64,000 bases of DNA from an uncultured Mycoplasmataceae bacterium (GCA_947313745.1 CAMZNG010000006.1:1-64000), one strand, 5' to 3'. Positions 33,319 through 46,813 are shown, counted from the first letter of the stretch. The notes: a model not told the origin generated them from the sequence alone. Program-made: numbers and translations.

Positions 33319-34062
33319 ATGTCAAATGAAACTTTAATGTGAATTTTTTGAGGAATATTTGTTGGAATAATAATAATGGCTTTTATAACTATTTCTGTTC
33401 AAAAAGCATTTTTTGAAAAAAATAAAGTATATGCATTAAAGCAATCTTCATCACAGAAGACTGGTGCTGAAATTGCTAAAGCAATATTAGATAAAAATGG
33501 AATAACAAATGTTAAGATAACAATTGGAAGAGAAGGCTCAGATCATTTCGATCCTAAAACAAACACTATTTCATTATCTCCGTCAATACATAACTCTTCA
33601 TCTGTATCTGCAATGGCAATTGCTGCTCATGAAACAGGACATGCTATACAATGAGCAAAAAAATCAATCTTTATTAGATTAAGAGATTCTGTTGCTGTCC
33701 CGGTTCAAATAGCAACACAAATTGGACAAACAATGTTTTCAATGAGTTTGTTTATATTGTTATTTGCTAGTGTTGGATCAGGACTTGAAAATTGAATGAT
33801 GTGAACAACGATAGCTGGTTTATTCATTTATGTAGCTATGGGAATATTCCAATTAATAACTTTACCTGTTGAATTTGGAGCATCAAAAAAAGCAAAGAAG
33901 GAATTAAAGGAACTTAAATTGATGGTTACTGAAAATGATATCAAGGGAACAAAAGGAGTCTTAAATGCTGCTGCAATGACTTATGTTGTGGCTTTTGTAA
34001 CAACAGCATTAACTCTTGCGATGTTCGTGATTAGATTTTTATTGCTTACAAGAAGAAATTAA
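33319..34062 (+). CDS. YugP-like membrane zinc metallopeptidase
   Basis: Putative neutral zinc peptidase of the YugP family; substrates unknown. The 247-residue protein has an N-terminal membrane segment, the HExxH zinc motif in HETGHAIQ (H104, E105, H108) and three further hydrophobic segments, with a C-terminal TM before the basic end. The ATG at 33319 is needed to include the first membrane helix, whose tryptophans are TGA; in-frame ATGs further in would drop it. AAGAGG lies upstream. Probably a monocistronic unit behind the hup terminator. Confidence 0.87.
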
Positions 34063-34079
34063 TTTTAAATTAAATAATA

Positions 34080-34667
34080 ATTAAGAATGATATAAAAAAA
34101 ATAATTTCTGATGGAATAATAAATAAAGAAAAATTAGTAAAAAAAAGATATCAATTTTTAGGAATTGATGAGACACAAGCAATGTTTATTTCTAAAATAT
34201 TTAAGGATGATAATGATAATTATAAAAAACTATCTATCGAAGACTTGTCAAGTATTTTTGATACAACAATAAAAACATCTGAAAAAATTATTAAATCACT
34301 AGTGTCTGATGGATATGTAAAGATTTTTTATGATGATAACAATATGAAATTTAATTTTCAAAATTTAATAGAGACACTAATTAAATCATATTGGGTCCCA
34401 AATGATAAAACACCCTTAAAGAGAAAGATTATTTGAATAAAAGAAACTCTTGATATAACTCTTGAAAATGAAAATGAAAAATGAATTAAAGACATCATAT
34501 CAAATGGAGAGTGATTAAAGTTAATGATAGTAATTAATAAAATATCAAAACTAGAAGATCAATCTTGACCTTTGCTTGAATCATTGTATAATTCATTAAC
34601 ACTAAAAGAGGAAAACAAAAGAAGTGATATCAAAGAACTATTAGATATTAACTGGTTAGAAAATTAA
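34080..34667 (+). CDS. dnaD: DnaD-like replication/primosome protein
   Basis: DnaD acts in helicase recruitment with DnaB and DnaI, both encoded earlier in this window. About 195 residues: an N-terminal winged-helix part (YQFLGIDETQAMFISKIF through LSIEDLSSIFDTT) and a C-terminal DnaD-like helical domain. The start is uncertain. The first in-frame ATG (34182) would delete the first helices, while the reading frame is open back to 34074 with no ATG, GTG or TTG near the expected start; ATT at 34080 is proposed because an AT-rich TTAAAT ends 9 bases before it. TGA Trp codons at 34434, 34482, 34512 and 34566. It overlaps convergent recU by 20 bases. Confidence 0.7.
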
Positions 34668-35118
34668 TATATTCTTCTAATTCGTTAATATTAATAAGTT
34701 TTGCAATATTTTTAAGAGCATCAATATTGATGCTCTTTTTGTCTGTTTGTGTCTTATAAACCAAATAGTCATCAATTCCTAATGAAAATAATTCATTAGT
34801 TGTTGATAGATAAATAAGTATTATAGAAATTCCTCCATGCCTTCTTATGGAAGATAATTGTTTTTCTTGGTGTTCTTTAAGTCTTTTAAATTCAAATCTA
34901 ACCCCTGAAAGATTCTTGACCTCAATTAAAACAAATTTTGAATTATATATTCCAATAAAATCACAAAGTGCTTTGTTAGAATAAATCGGAACAATCTTTC
35001 CATTTTGATTAATCATTTTTATTGGGGTGGGAGATTTGATGAAAAAACCTCTTTCACTTTTGTTTATTTTTAGTAATTTTTTTGATATATTATTTTCTAA
35101 TTTTCTACCAGTAGCCAT
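34648..35118 (-). CDS. recU: Holliday junction resolvase RecU
   Basis: Cleaves four-way junctions in recombination and chromosome segregation in Firmicutes. The 156-residue protein has the core of the RecU fold: KSPTPIKMINQNGKIV, then CDFIGIYNSKFVLIEVKN, which supplies the catalytic Asp and the ExK pair, and the LKEHQEKQLSSIRRHGGISIILI segment. It is shorter than Bacillus RecU (about 200), lacking N-terminal residues. Convergent overlap with dnaD at the 3' ends. In Bacillus recU and dnaD are also neighbours, which supports both calls. Confidence 0.87.
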   Translation of the reverse strand: MATGRKLENNISKKLLKINKSERGFFIKSPTPIKMINQNGKIVPIYSNKALCDFIGIYNSKFVLIEVKNLSGVRFEFKRLKEHQEKQLSSIRRHGGISIILIYLSTTNELFSLGIDDYLVYKTQTDKKSINIDALKNIAKLININELEEYINFLTS

Positions 35119-35166
35119 ATATTAATAATTTAGCAAAAGGAATATATATTTTCTTATTTTATTATA

Positions 35167-35172
35167 TATAAT
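35167..35172 (+). promoter_or_regulatory. -10 box of rnpB
   Basis: TATAAT about 7 bases before the predicted first base of RNase P RNA at 35179. No convincing -35 hexamer is visible at the usual distance. Confidence 0.65.
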
Positions 35173-35178
35173 TATATT

Positions 35179-35538
35179 AGTCATAGCCAGCCAATTGCTG
35201 ATACATATGTATTAGAGGAAAGTCCATGCTAGCACAAACTGAGATGTTTGTAGTGATTGTGATAAGGGAAAAAATAACCTTATGGGTATAATTAATAGTT
35301 ATGCTACGGCAAGAAATATATTTCTAAGGGAAACTATGAAGTATTCTTAAAGTGCAACAGTGACGAATCGAAGGGAAACTTTCGGGTGAAACGGGTAAAC
35401 CCCACAAGCTAGAAATCCGAATTAGGAAATTATTCCATGGTAGGAGAATTTAAACCCAAGAAATGAATTGAGGTTTAGAAAGCATTGCTTAGATAAATGA
35501 TTGGTAGAACAGAACATGGCTTACGGGCATGACTTAAA
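35179..35538 (+). ncRNA. rnpB: RNase P RNA
   Basis: Catalytic RNA that trims tRNA 5' leaders. Conserved parts are visible: the GAGGAAAGTCCATGCT segment (P4 and flanks, about 35215-35230), the GGGAAACT and GTGAAACGGGTAAACCCC region, and the 3' P4 partner ACAGAACATGGCTTAC followed by the closing P1 strand ATGACTTAA that pairs with TTAGTCAT at the 5' end. Size (about 360 nt) and layout fit the Bacillus-type (B class) RNA. The 5' end is placed by the -10 box and P1 pairing. Confidence 0.93.
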
Positions 35539-35573
35539 TATTGTTGACAATTTTATTGTTAACAATATTTTTT
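35537..35573 (+). terminator. Terminator of rnpB, overlapping a possible next promoter
   Basis: Long inverted repeat, 35537-35551 with 35555-35569 (15 bp, one wobble), three-base loop, then a T-run. Its right arm contains TTAACA (35559-35564), which lies 19 bases before a TATAAT at 35584-35589 upstream of the following gene. Confidence 0.85.
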
Positions 35574-35614
35574 ATATATAATATATAATTAAAGTAATAT
35601 AGGAAAAAGAAAAA

Positions 35615-36118
35615 ATGGGAATGATAATATTCATAGTTATATTTTTTGGAATAATAGCACTTCTTGTTATAGTGGCTTTTATTGGTTCAAAAAAAGATAA
35701 ACAAGAAAGACTAATAGAAAATGATAAAAAAAGAAAAATTTCATCAAAAGCTGAAAGATCAAGAATAATAATTTTTATTTCATTGGATAAATTGATAAAA
35801 GATATTAATAAAGAATTAAAAAACTTCGTTCCATCAATTGGTATAAAATCATTAGGGGATATAAACAGAGAATATTCAAATAAAATAAAAAACATTCAAA
35901 ATTCAGTGGATTTAAAGAATGTTTATGATGATCCTGATTACAAACTTGAAATAAATAATGTCGTTAATAACTTATCAAAATGTAAACCTTCTTCTTGAGA
36001 AAAAAATATTGACGTTCAATTTTCAATTAATTTAATAAAAGCCAAAGCAAATGTTTTGAAAAAAAATGAAAAGTATAATGAATATGTAAAAGAAGGAAAT
36101 AATAAGAAATGAAATTAA
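35615..36118 (+). CDS. Small N-terminally anchored protein, unknown function
   Basis: Not recognised. A 167-residue protein with one N-terminal membrane segment (about 3-24) and a basic, helical cytoplasmic or external part (KAERSRIIIFISLDKLIKDI onwards). Two TGA Trp codons (35996, 36110) extend it to TAA at 36116-36118, overlapping pgsA by 10 bases. AGGAAAAAG upstream may act as Shine-Dalgarno. Its position in the pgsA-cinA-recA operon suggests co-expression only. Confidence 0.65.
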
Positions 36119-36708
36119 ATATTCCTAATGTTTTAGTTTTGATAAGGTTGATGATTGTTCCAGTGATAATAATTTTACTTATTGTAGGATTCAATAATGA
36201 AAATTATATTCATTATGGAGATTCAGGTTTTGGAACTTCCACAATTTTGATTGTTTCAGGATTTCTTTTTGTTTTTGCATCCTTTACAGATTGACTTGAT
36301 GGATATTGAGCAAGAAAATATAATCAGATAACAACCTTTGGAAAACTTTTCGATCCTCTTGCAGATAAAATATTAGTAAATTCAATTCTTATAATATTTT
36401 CAACTCAATTAGGAACAGCAATGATTATTTTTACGATTATTTTTATATCAAGAGATATTCTTGTTGACGGATTAAGAATGATGTTGGCTTCCCAAGGGAT
36501 TGTTCTTGCTGCAAATAAATTGGGTAAATTGAAAACATTATTTCAAATGATTGGATTAATAATTTTATTCTTTGTTTTTCCAATTAATAATAATTTACAA
36601 ATAAAATATCTTGCAATGATTCCTTTGATGATTGGATTATTTTTTTCAATATGATCTGGAACATTTTATTATGTTAAAGGACTAAAAGAAATTAAAAAAA
36701 ATGATTAA
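36109..36708 (+). CDS. pgsA: CDP-diacylglycerol-glycerol-3-phosphate phosphatidyltransferase
   Basis: Integral membrane enzyme making phosphatidylglycerol phosphate, the committed step to PG and cardiolipin. The 199-residue protein has the CDP-alcohol phosphotransferase signature DWLDGYWARKYNQITTFGKL followed by FDPLADK, matching Dx2DGx2ARx8Gx3Dx3D, and about five hydrophobic segments. The Trp codons inside the signature are TGA. It starts within the preceding gene and overlaps cinA by 8 bases. Confidence 0.94.
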
Positions 36709-37159
36709 TACTTTATTTGAAAAATTAAAAAATAATAACTTATCTATCTCTGCAGCTGAATCAGTTACAGGAGGAAAATTTTCTTCTTTAATTGTAAGTA
36801 AAAATGGAGCAAGTTCTTTTTTCAAAGGATCATTTATTTGTTATTCAAATGAATTTAAATATAACATTCTTAATGTTAGAGAAGATATTAAAATAATCTC
36901 TCATGAAATGGCAAGTGAGCTCTCAATAAAATCTAGGGAACTATCTAAGGCGAATATATCAATATCATTTACAGGAAACTCATCAAAAAATGGCATTGAA
37001 ATGAAACCAAAAGGACTTGTATATATTGCTATTTCAAATAGTGACACGATGAAGAATATAAAGTATGTTTCAAAAGAAAACACAAGAGAAAAAATTATTG
37101 ATGATATTTCAAATAAGGGAATTAAATTTCTTTTGGAATTTATTGAGAAAAATTATTAA
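36701..37159 (+). CDS. cinA: CinA C-terminal domain protein (NMN amidohydrolase-like)
   Basis: Stand-alone CinA C-domain (PncC family), which deamidates nicotinamide mononucleotide in other bacteria. The 152-residue protein has the conserved SAAESVTGGKFSSLI segment (residues 17-31), FKGSFICYSNEFK and SFTGNSSKNG. The N-terminal MoaB-like half of full CinA is absent. It sits between pgsA and recA, as in many Firmicutes; the classic cinA-recA linkage supports the call. With nadE it would be the second NAD-related gene in this window. Confidence 0.9.
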   Translation: MINTLFEKLKNNNLSISAAESVTGGKFSSLIVSKNGASSFFKGSFICYSNEFKYNILNVREDIKIISHEMASELSIKSRELSKANISISFTGNSSKNGIEMKPKGLVYIAISNSDTMKNIKYVSKENTREKIIDDISNKGIKFLLEFIEKNY

Positions 37160-37188
37160 TTTATAATAATTTATTGTTGGTGAAAAAA

Positions 37189-38169
37189 ATGAAAGAAAAA
37201 GAATTTAATAAAATATTAAAAGATATAGAAAAACAATATGGAAAAGGATCAATTATGTCCCTTAACAGTAAGGATATTAATAGAGACATTGAAACAATAA
37301 GTACAGGTTCAATCTTGTTGGATGATGCTATTGGTGTTGGAGGTTATCCAAAAGGAAGAGTAATTGAAATTTATGGACCGGAATCTTCAGGAAAAACTAC
37401 TTTTGCTTTATTAGCAATTGCTGAAGCACAAAAAGAAGGTGGAGTTGCTGCTTTCATTGATGCAGAACATTCTATTGATATTAAACATGCAGAAAGAATG
37501 GGAGTTGACTTATCTAAGATAGTGATATCTCAACCTGATTCAGGGGAACAAGCATTACAATTAGTTGATCATTTATGTGGAACAGGAGAATTTTCAATTA
37601 TTGTTGTTGATTCAGTTGCGGCATTAACTCCCATTGCAGAATTAGAAGGTCAAATGGAGGATCACACAATTGGTGCACAAGCAAGATTAATGTCAAAATC
37701 GATGAGAAAACTTTCTGGAACAATAAATAAAACTAATACTATTGTTATATTTATAAATCAAATAAGAGAAAAAGTAGGTGTTATTTTTGGTAATCCTGAA
37801 GTAACCCCGGGAGGAAGAGCACTAAAATTCTTTGCTTCACTAAGATTGGACATAAGAATAAGAGAGAGAATTAAAGATGGCACAGAAGTCATTGGTCAAA
37901 GGGTAAAAATAAAAGTTGTAAAAAACAAAGTTGCACCCCCTTACAAAGAAATTGAAACAATTTTTTATTTTGATCATGGGATAGATAGAAATGAAGAATT
38001 ATTGGAATTGGCAGTTAAAAAAAATATAATAGAAAAATCAGGGTCTTGATATTCATATAAAGATAAAAAGCTTGGACAAGGTAAAAAAGATTCGGCATTA
38101 TTTTTAGAAAAAAATAAATTAATAGATGAAATATATAATTTAGTTTTTAATTACAAAACTAAAAAATAG
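37189..38169 (+). CDS. recA: Recombinase RecA
   Basis: Homologous recombination and strand exchange ATPase. The 326-residue protein is full-length in the core: Walker A GPESSGKT (63-70), AFIDAEHSID (usually AEHALD), VDSVAALTP, the L1/L2 loops with GAQARLMSKSMRKL and GVIFGNPEVTPGGRALKFFAS. One TGA Trp at 38047. recA is degraded in some mollicutes, but here no frameshift or truncation is seen. ATG at 37189 follows GGTGA; TATAAT at 37162-37167 lies just after cinA. Confidence 0.97.
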
Positions 38170-38175
38170 TATAAT
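38170..38175 (+). promoter_or_regulatory. -10 box of ymdB
   Basis: TATAAT immediately after the recA TAG and 9 bases before the ymdB ATG (38185); no Shine-Dalgarno in between. Confidence 0.6.
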
Positions 38176-38184
38176 TATTATATT

Positions 38185-38970
38185 ATGAAAATACTTATTC
38201 TAGGAGATATATATGGAAAACCAGGAAGAGATGCTGTTGCATCATATCTTCCCTTTATGAAAAAACAACTTAATCCAGATGTTGTAATTGCAAATGCTGA
38301 GAACACATCAATAGGTGGAAAATCATTAACTAAATATGATTATGATTATTTATCTGCATCAGGAGTTGATTATTTCACAATGGGAAACCATACTTTTAGA
38401 AATAAAGAAATTTATGATTATATTGATAAAATAAATAATATGGTTAGACCATCAAATTTAAAGAATGAGAATGCAGGAAAAGGCAGTTTAATTTTTGAAG
38501 TAAAAAATAAGAAAATACTTTTATTCAATTTGTTAGGAGAAGCATTTATTTCTAACCCAGTAAGAAATCCATTTTTAGAAGCTGATAAAATTTTAGAAAT
38601 GAACGAAGGAAAATATGATCTTGCAATACTTGATATACATGCTGAAGCAACAGCAGAGAAAATTGTTTTAGCTAATTACATTTCTGATAAAGTAGGAATT
38701 GTATTTGGGACACACACACATATTCAAACCTCTGATGAAAGAATACTAAACGGAACAACAGCATATATAACTGACATTGGAATGTGTGGTGTTTTTAATT
38801 CGGCTATAGGAGCAAACTTCTTAGAGGTTGAAGAAAAAATGAGTGGAAGAGATACAAAAAAAAGTTTTAAAGTCGCAGAAGGACCAATTAGAATTAATGG
38901 TATTTTGGTAACTTTGTATGACAATACTTTGAAACCAATGTCAATAGAAAGAATAGTAATAAACCCATAA
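38185..38970 (+). CDS. ymdB: YmdB-family metallophosphoesterase (2',3'-cyclic-nucleotide phosphodiesterase)
   Basis: The Bacillus homologue hydrolyses 2',3'-cyclic nucleotides and affects biofilm genes. The 261-residue protein shows the metal-binding motifs GDIYGKPGRD (7-16), NAENTSIGG, MGNHTF, DIHAEATAEK and GTHTHIQTSDERIL in order. It matches the family's normal length. In Bacillus rny lies between recA and ymdB; no RNase Y gene is present in between here. Confidence 0.92.
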   Translation: MKILILGDIYGKPGRDAVASYLPFMKKQLNPDVVIANAENTSIGGKSLTKYDYDYLSASGVDYFTMGNHTFRNKEIYDYIDKINNMVRPSNLKNENAGKGSLIFEVKNKKILLFNLLGEAFISNPVRNPFLEADKILEMNEGKYDLAILDIHAEATAEKIVLANYISDKVGIVFGTHTHIQTSDERILNGTTAYITDIGMCGVFNSAIGANFLEVEEKMSGRDTKKSFKVAEGPIRINGILVTLYDNTLKPMSIERIVINP

Positions 38971-39024
38971 AAAAATAAAAAAAATAAATTAAAGAAAAGT
39001 TATACAATTTTTACTTTTTTGTTA

Positions 39025-39030
39025 TATAAT
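39025..39030 (+). promoter_or_regulatory. -10 box of the rRNA operon
   Basis: TATAAT about 190 bases before mature 16S rRNA, within an AT-only stretch after ymdB. TTATAC at 39000-39005 is a weak -35 candidate (19-base spacing). Confidence 0.6.
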
Positions 39031-39047
39031 CATTAAGGTGTTTAATT

Positions 39048-39149
39048 AGGTTAAAAAATTACACATTAAGCAAAGTTAATTAATTTTGTTTCTTGTTTTT
39101 TTAACCTTCATTAAACCCGAGCATAGCTCTTTGAAAACTAAATAGAACC
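39048..39149 (+). promoter_or_regulatory. rRNA leader: hairpin and boxA-like processing element
   Basis: The leader contains a long hairpin, AGGTTAAAAAA (39048-39058) pairing with TTTTTTAACCT (39097-39107), then a CTCTTTGAAAACTA element (39127-39140). The latter recurs in the 16S-23S spacer (about 40854-40867). The block 39127-39149 is complementary to 40795-40817 downstream of 16S, so it forms the 16S precursor processing stem; the same CTCTTTGAAAACT sequence is the usual Firmicute rRNA antitermination/processing motif. Confidence 0.7.
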
Positions 39150-39222
39150 ATCAATTCTTTTTTTGAGAAAAAAGAATACAAACCAGTAATAAATAAATTT
39201 GAGAAAATTAAACTTATTAAAA

Positions 39223-40751
<1,529 letters not shown>

Positions 40752-41033
40752 ATGGAAAGATACAAAGTATATATTCTGTTTTTATAACAGAACCCGGTTC
40801 TATTTAGTTTTGAGAGAATTATTCTCTCCTTGCCAGCAATGGCAAGTGATAGCTCTTTGAAAACTAGATACATCCTTAAAATAAAATATATAAAAATCTA
40901 AGATAATTAGGATATTTTATTTGAGAATAATATTTGTAAAAAAATATTACTCAAGTTTATAATAAGACACAATTTATTGTGATCTTTAGCGTAGTTGCTT
41001 TTTAAAGTAACTATTCGATACACGCGTAACTTA
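40752..41033 (+). other. 16S-23S spacer without tRNA; processing stems
   Basis: Spacer of about 280 bases holding no tRNA. It has a hairpin TTCTGTTT/AACAGAA (40774-40792), the 3' arm of the 16S processing stem (40795-40817), a TTGCCAGCAATGGCAA hairpin (40830-40845), and a second CTCTTTGAAAACTAGATACATC block (about 40853-40875) complementary to 44001-44023 after 23S, forming the 23S stem together with AGATAATTAGGAT (about 40900-40912) and ATCCTAATTATCT. Confidence 0.8.
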
Positions 41034-43967
<2,934 letters not shown>

Positions 43968-44034
43968 TGTAAAATCCTAATTATCTATAGATGAATAGAT
44001 GTATCTAGTTTTCAGAGAGTTATCTGAAATAATA

Positions 44035-44063
44035 TTGACAAATAAAGTACTGACAAGTATTTA
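44035..44063 (+). promoter_or_regulatory. Possible internal promoter before 5S rRNA
   Basis: TTGACA (44035-44040), 17 bases, then TATTTA (44058-44063), between 23S and 5S. It is one of the best -35/-10 pairs in the window. The sequence downstream also folds into an AT-rich hairpin just before 5S, a likely processing signal. Confidence 0.4.
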
Positions 44064-44102
44064 TATAAATCTTTGTATGAAATCATGATTTATAAAAATA
44101 TT

Positions 44103-44210
44103 TGTCGGTGGCGATACAATTGGAGGTACACCTGATCCCATCCCGAACTCAGAAGTTAAGACCAATGTGGCCGAAGGTAGTGGCAACGCGAGAATAGGAA
44201 ACCGCCGACT
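44103..44210 (+). rRNA. rrf: 5S ribosomal RNA
   Basis: About 108 nt. Closing helix GTCGGTGGC with GCCGAC near the 3' end, and the conserved CACCTGATCCCATCCCGAACTC and AAGTTAAG segments. Located about 135 bases after 23S and followed by a T-run. Confidence 0.95.
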
Positions 44211-44271
44211 TTTTTTGAAAAGAAGTGATTAAATATATGAATCATCATTTTTCAAAAGAAGTAACTTTATC

Positions 44272-44306
44272 AAGCAATCTAGTAATTTAAAATTAGATTG
44301 CTTTTT
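44272..44306 (+). terminator. Terminator of the rRNA operon
   Basis: Perfect 10-bp stem AAGCAATCTA (44272-44281) and TAGATTGCTT (44294-44303) with a TTTTT tail. A weaker hairpin and T-run also sit directly after 5S (44210-44217). Confidence 0.88.
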
Positions 44307-44346
44307 TCTTTATTTAAATATATGTTCTATTATTGCATTACTTTTA

Positions 44347-44352
44347 TATAAT
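44347..44352 (+). promoter_or_regulatory. -10 box of the 44362 membrane protein gene
   Basis: TATAAT 9 bases before the ATG at 44362; no Shine-Dalgarno between them. Confidence 0.6.
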
Positions 44353-44361
44353 TAGAATACT

Positions 44362-45111
44362 ATGAAAAAATTAAAAGATATTGAAAAAAGTATAAAAGGA
44401 AATTATACTAATTTACAAGAAAGACAGAAGTTTAAAAATAATAAGAACATAAAAGTTATTGTTACAAACAAATGGATACTAAGTTTAGTAGAAACAATTT
44501 TAACTACTATAAAATTATTTATAGCCCTTTTCACATTTTTAACAATTATTTCTTGAGTTTCATTTCCAAAAGATGTTTTAAAAATATTTAAAATAATAAC
44601 TCTTGTTTTAACCATAACATTTGCAATCGGAAATTTATTAACAACACTTATAGACAAAATATTAATAAGAATTAAACTAAATAAAATATGAGGAAAAAAT
44701 AGAGATATAAAAGGAGAATACATAATACAAAAGGGTTTTTCATCAAAGGTGAATGTCAAAACAAAAGCTAGTATGGAGACAAAGTTCTCGATTGATTTTA
44801 ATAATAAAATAAATGTATTTGATAACAAACTTAGAATTTCAATTGATGAATTATTAACACAACAAAAGAAAAAAAGAGGAACCTTAAAAGACGATGATAA
44901 TAACTTAGAAGAATCAGAAATAAAAAAAGAAGATTCTTCAAAATGAAATATATTAAAATCAATAATAGATGTTAAGAATAATATATTTTATATAGAATTT
45001 AGAAAAGATTCTGAAACAATAAATGTTGAAATAGACTTGGAAAATAAAATAGCTAATTGATATGGGAAAATACCTAATAATATTGATTATGGATATTGAA
45101 AATGAATTTAA
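44362..45111 (+). CDS. Membrane protein with two TM segments, unknown function
   Basis: Not recognised. A 249-residue protein with a basic N-terminal region (1-35), two adjacent membrane segments (about 40-68 and 76-103), and a long charged region with an acidic stretch (DDDNNLEESEIKKED, around residue 175) and a Trp-rich C-terminus that uses several TGA codons. Stop TAA at 45109. It stands alone between the rRNA terminator and gatC, with its own -10 box. Confidence 0.7.
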
Positions 45112-45147
45112 AAAAAGATTTTTAATTCTTTGTTTGTTTTCAAAAGG

Positions 45148-45153
45148 TATAAT
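45148..45153 (+). promoter_or_regulatory. -10 box of the gatCAB operon
   Basis: TATAAT 9 bases before the gatC ATG at 45163; no Shine-Dalgarno between them. Confidence 0.65.
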
Positions 45154-45162
45154 TAAAATATT

Positions 45163-45462
45163 ATGAAATTAAGAAATAGAATAAACTTTTTAATGGAGAA
45201 AGCTCATCTAAAATTATCTCCAGAAGAAATAAAACAATTTGAAAAAGACCTTGTACAATTTAAGGATGATTTAAAAATTCTTGATGAATATAGTGTTGAA
45301 AATATAGAACCATTAAGACAACCATTTGAGAAAAGTGCAAGCATATTAAGAGATGATAATTTAGTAGAAAATAATTCATCAAAAATTATGGAAAACTCTT
45401 CAAATTCGATTAATGGATATGTTTTATTAACTGAAAAAGAAAGTAAAAAAAATGTTCAATAA
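45163..45462 (+). CDS. gatC: Aspartyl/glutamyl-tRNA amidotransferase subunit C
   Basis: Small belt subunit that holds GatA and GatB together in the GatCAB transamidase. The 99-residue protein has the family pattern KAHLKLSPEEIKQFEKDLVQFKDDLKIL and the EPLRQP segment, where GatC usually reads V(E/D)P. First gene of the operon and overlaps gatA by 11 bases. GatCAB converts Glu-tRNA-Gln to Gln-tRNA-Gln in organisms without GlnRS. Confidence 0.9.
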   Translation: MKLRNRINFLMEKAHLKLSPEEIKQFEKDLVQFKDDLKILDEYSVENIEPLRQPFEKSASILRDDNLVENNSSKIMENSSNSINGYVLLTEKESKKNVQ

Positions 45463-46813
45463 GGAAAAGTGAAAAAAGATAAATCTTGCTTTTTATAGAG
45501 ATGAAGTAATAAAGAGTAAAAAAGAAGATCATTCAATAATTGAAGCAATTGATTTTACAAAATTTAAAATAGAAAAAAAATCACAATTACTTGATGGTAT
45601 TCCATTTGGAATAAAGGATAATTTTTCATTAGAAGACACAAACACATCTTCTGCTTCAAAAATATTAAAAGGATTTAAACCAAATTATACCTCTACAGTA
45701 TTTAAAAAATTAGTAAGTAATGGAGCAATTCCAATACTAAAGACTAATTTAGATGAATTAGCAATGGGAGGAACAGGGTTGACTTCAAACCATGGTCCAG
45801 TCTATAATCCTTTTAATAAAGAGCATATTGCTGGAGGATCTTCTTCAGGGTCAAATTATATTGTTGCTGATGGAACCGTTCCTTTTTCAATTGGTTCAGA
45901 CACTGGTGATTCAGTGAGGAAGCCTGCTGCATACACTGGGGTAATAGGGTATAAACCAACTTGAGGAATAGTTTCAAGATATGGTCTGTTTGATTTTGCC
46001 CCAACTTGAGATACTGTTGGATGATTCACAAACAATGTTAAAGAATCAGCTCTTCTTTTAGATGTTCTGCAGGGTTACGATAGTTTGGATGCTTCATCAC
46101 TTCATTCTACTGATAAGAACTTTTTAGAAGAAATAAATTTAGAAAATGAAAAATATAAAATATCAATAATTCCTGAACTTGAAAAATATATTAAAGATGA
46201 TGAAGTAAGAAATGATTATCACAAGGCTATTGATTTACTTAAAAAAGATGGACATGAAATAATTGAATTTAAACCAAATTTAAAAATTTTTGAATCAACA
46301 TTAATAGTTTATAGGATAGTTTCTTCATTAGAAGCATTTACTTGTAATTCAAATTTAACAGGTTTTTTATTTGGTAATAATTTTAAAAAAGATGTTGGAT
46401 ATTTAGAAGGTTTAAACGAAGCAAGAACCAAAGGTTTTAACTATGAAGTCAAAAAAAGATTCTTATGATCACAAGAGGCTAGATATTCGAAAGAGAAGTA
46501 TTATTTAAAAGCATTAAAGATAAGAAGATTAATTAATGATGAAATAAATAAAATATTAGAAAAAGTTGATGTTTTATTAATCCCAACAACTACTGATTTA
46601 TCATCAAACATAAATAATTTAAACACTTTCGACTCAAAAAATGTTTTAAACAACTTTTTAACTATATTTAACAGTAATGGATCACCATCTCTTTCTTTAC
46701 CGATTACAAAAAAAGGACACCAGTCAACTTCTGTGAATATTTCTTCCTTGCCATTTCAAGATAAGAAAGTATTTAAATTAGCAAATAGATTAGAGGAATT
46801 AAATGAAAAATAA
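45452..46813 (+). CDS. gatA: Glutamyl-tRNA amidotransferase subunit A
   Basis: Amidase subunit that releases ammonia from glutamine. The 453-residue protein shows the amidase-signature triad: Lys in GIPFGIKDN, the cis-Ser in AGGSSSGSNY and the nucleophilic Ser in GSDTGDSVRKPAAYTG. The last motif has GDS where most family members have GGS. The N-terminus (MFNKEKWKKINLAFYRD) includes TGA Trp, and more TGA lie at 45962, 46007 and 46022. Overlaps gatC before and gatB after. Confidence 0.95.

Noticed and set aside
35545-35550. TTGACA at 35545 as a promoter -35 element
   Set aside because: It lies in the left arm of the rnpB terminator and the nearest TATAAT boxes are 26 or more bases away; TTAACA at 35559 fits better.
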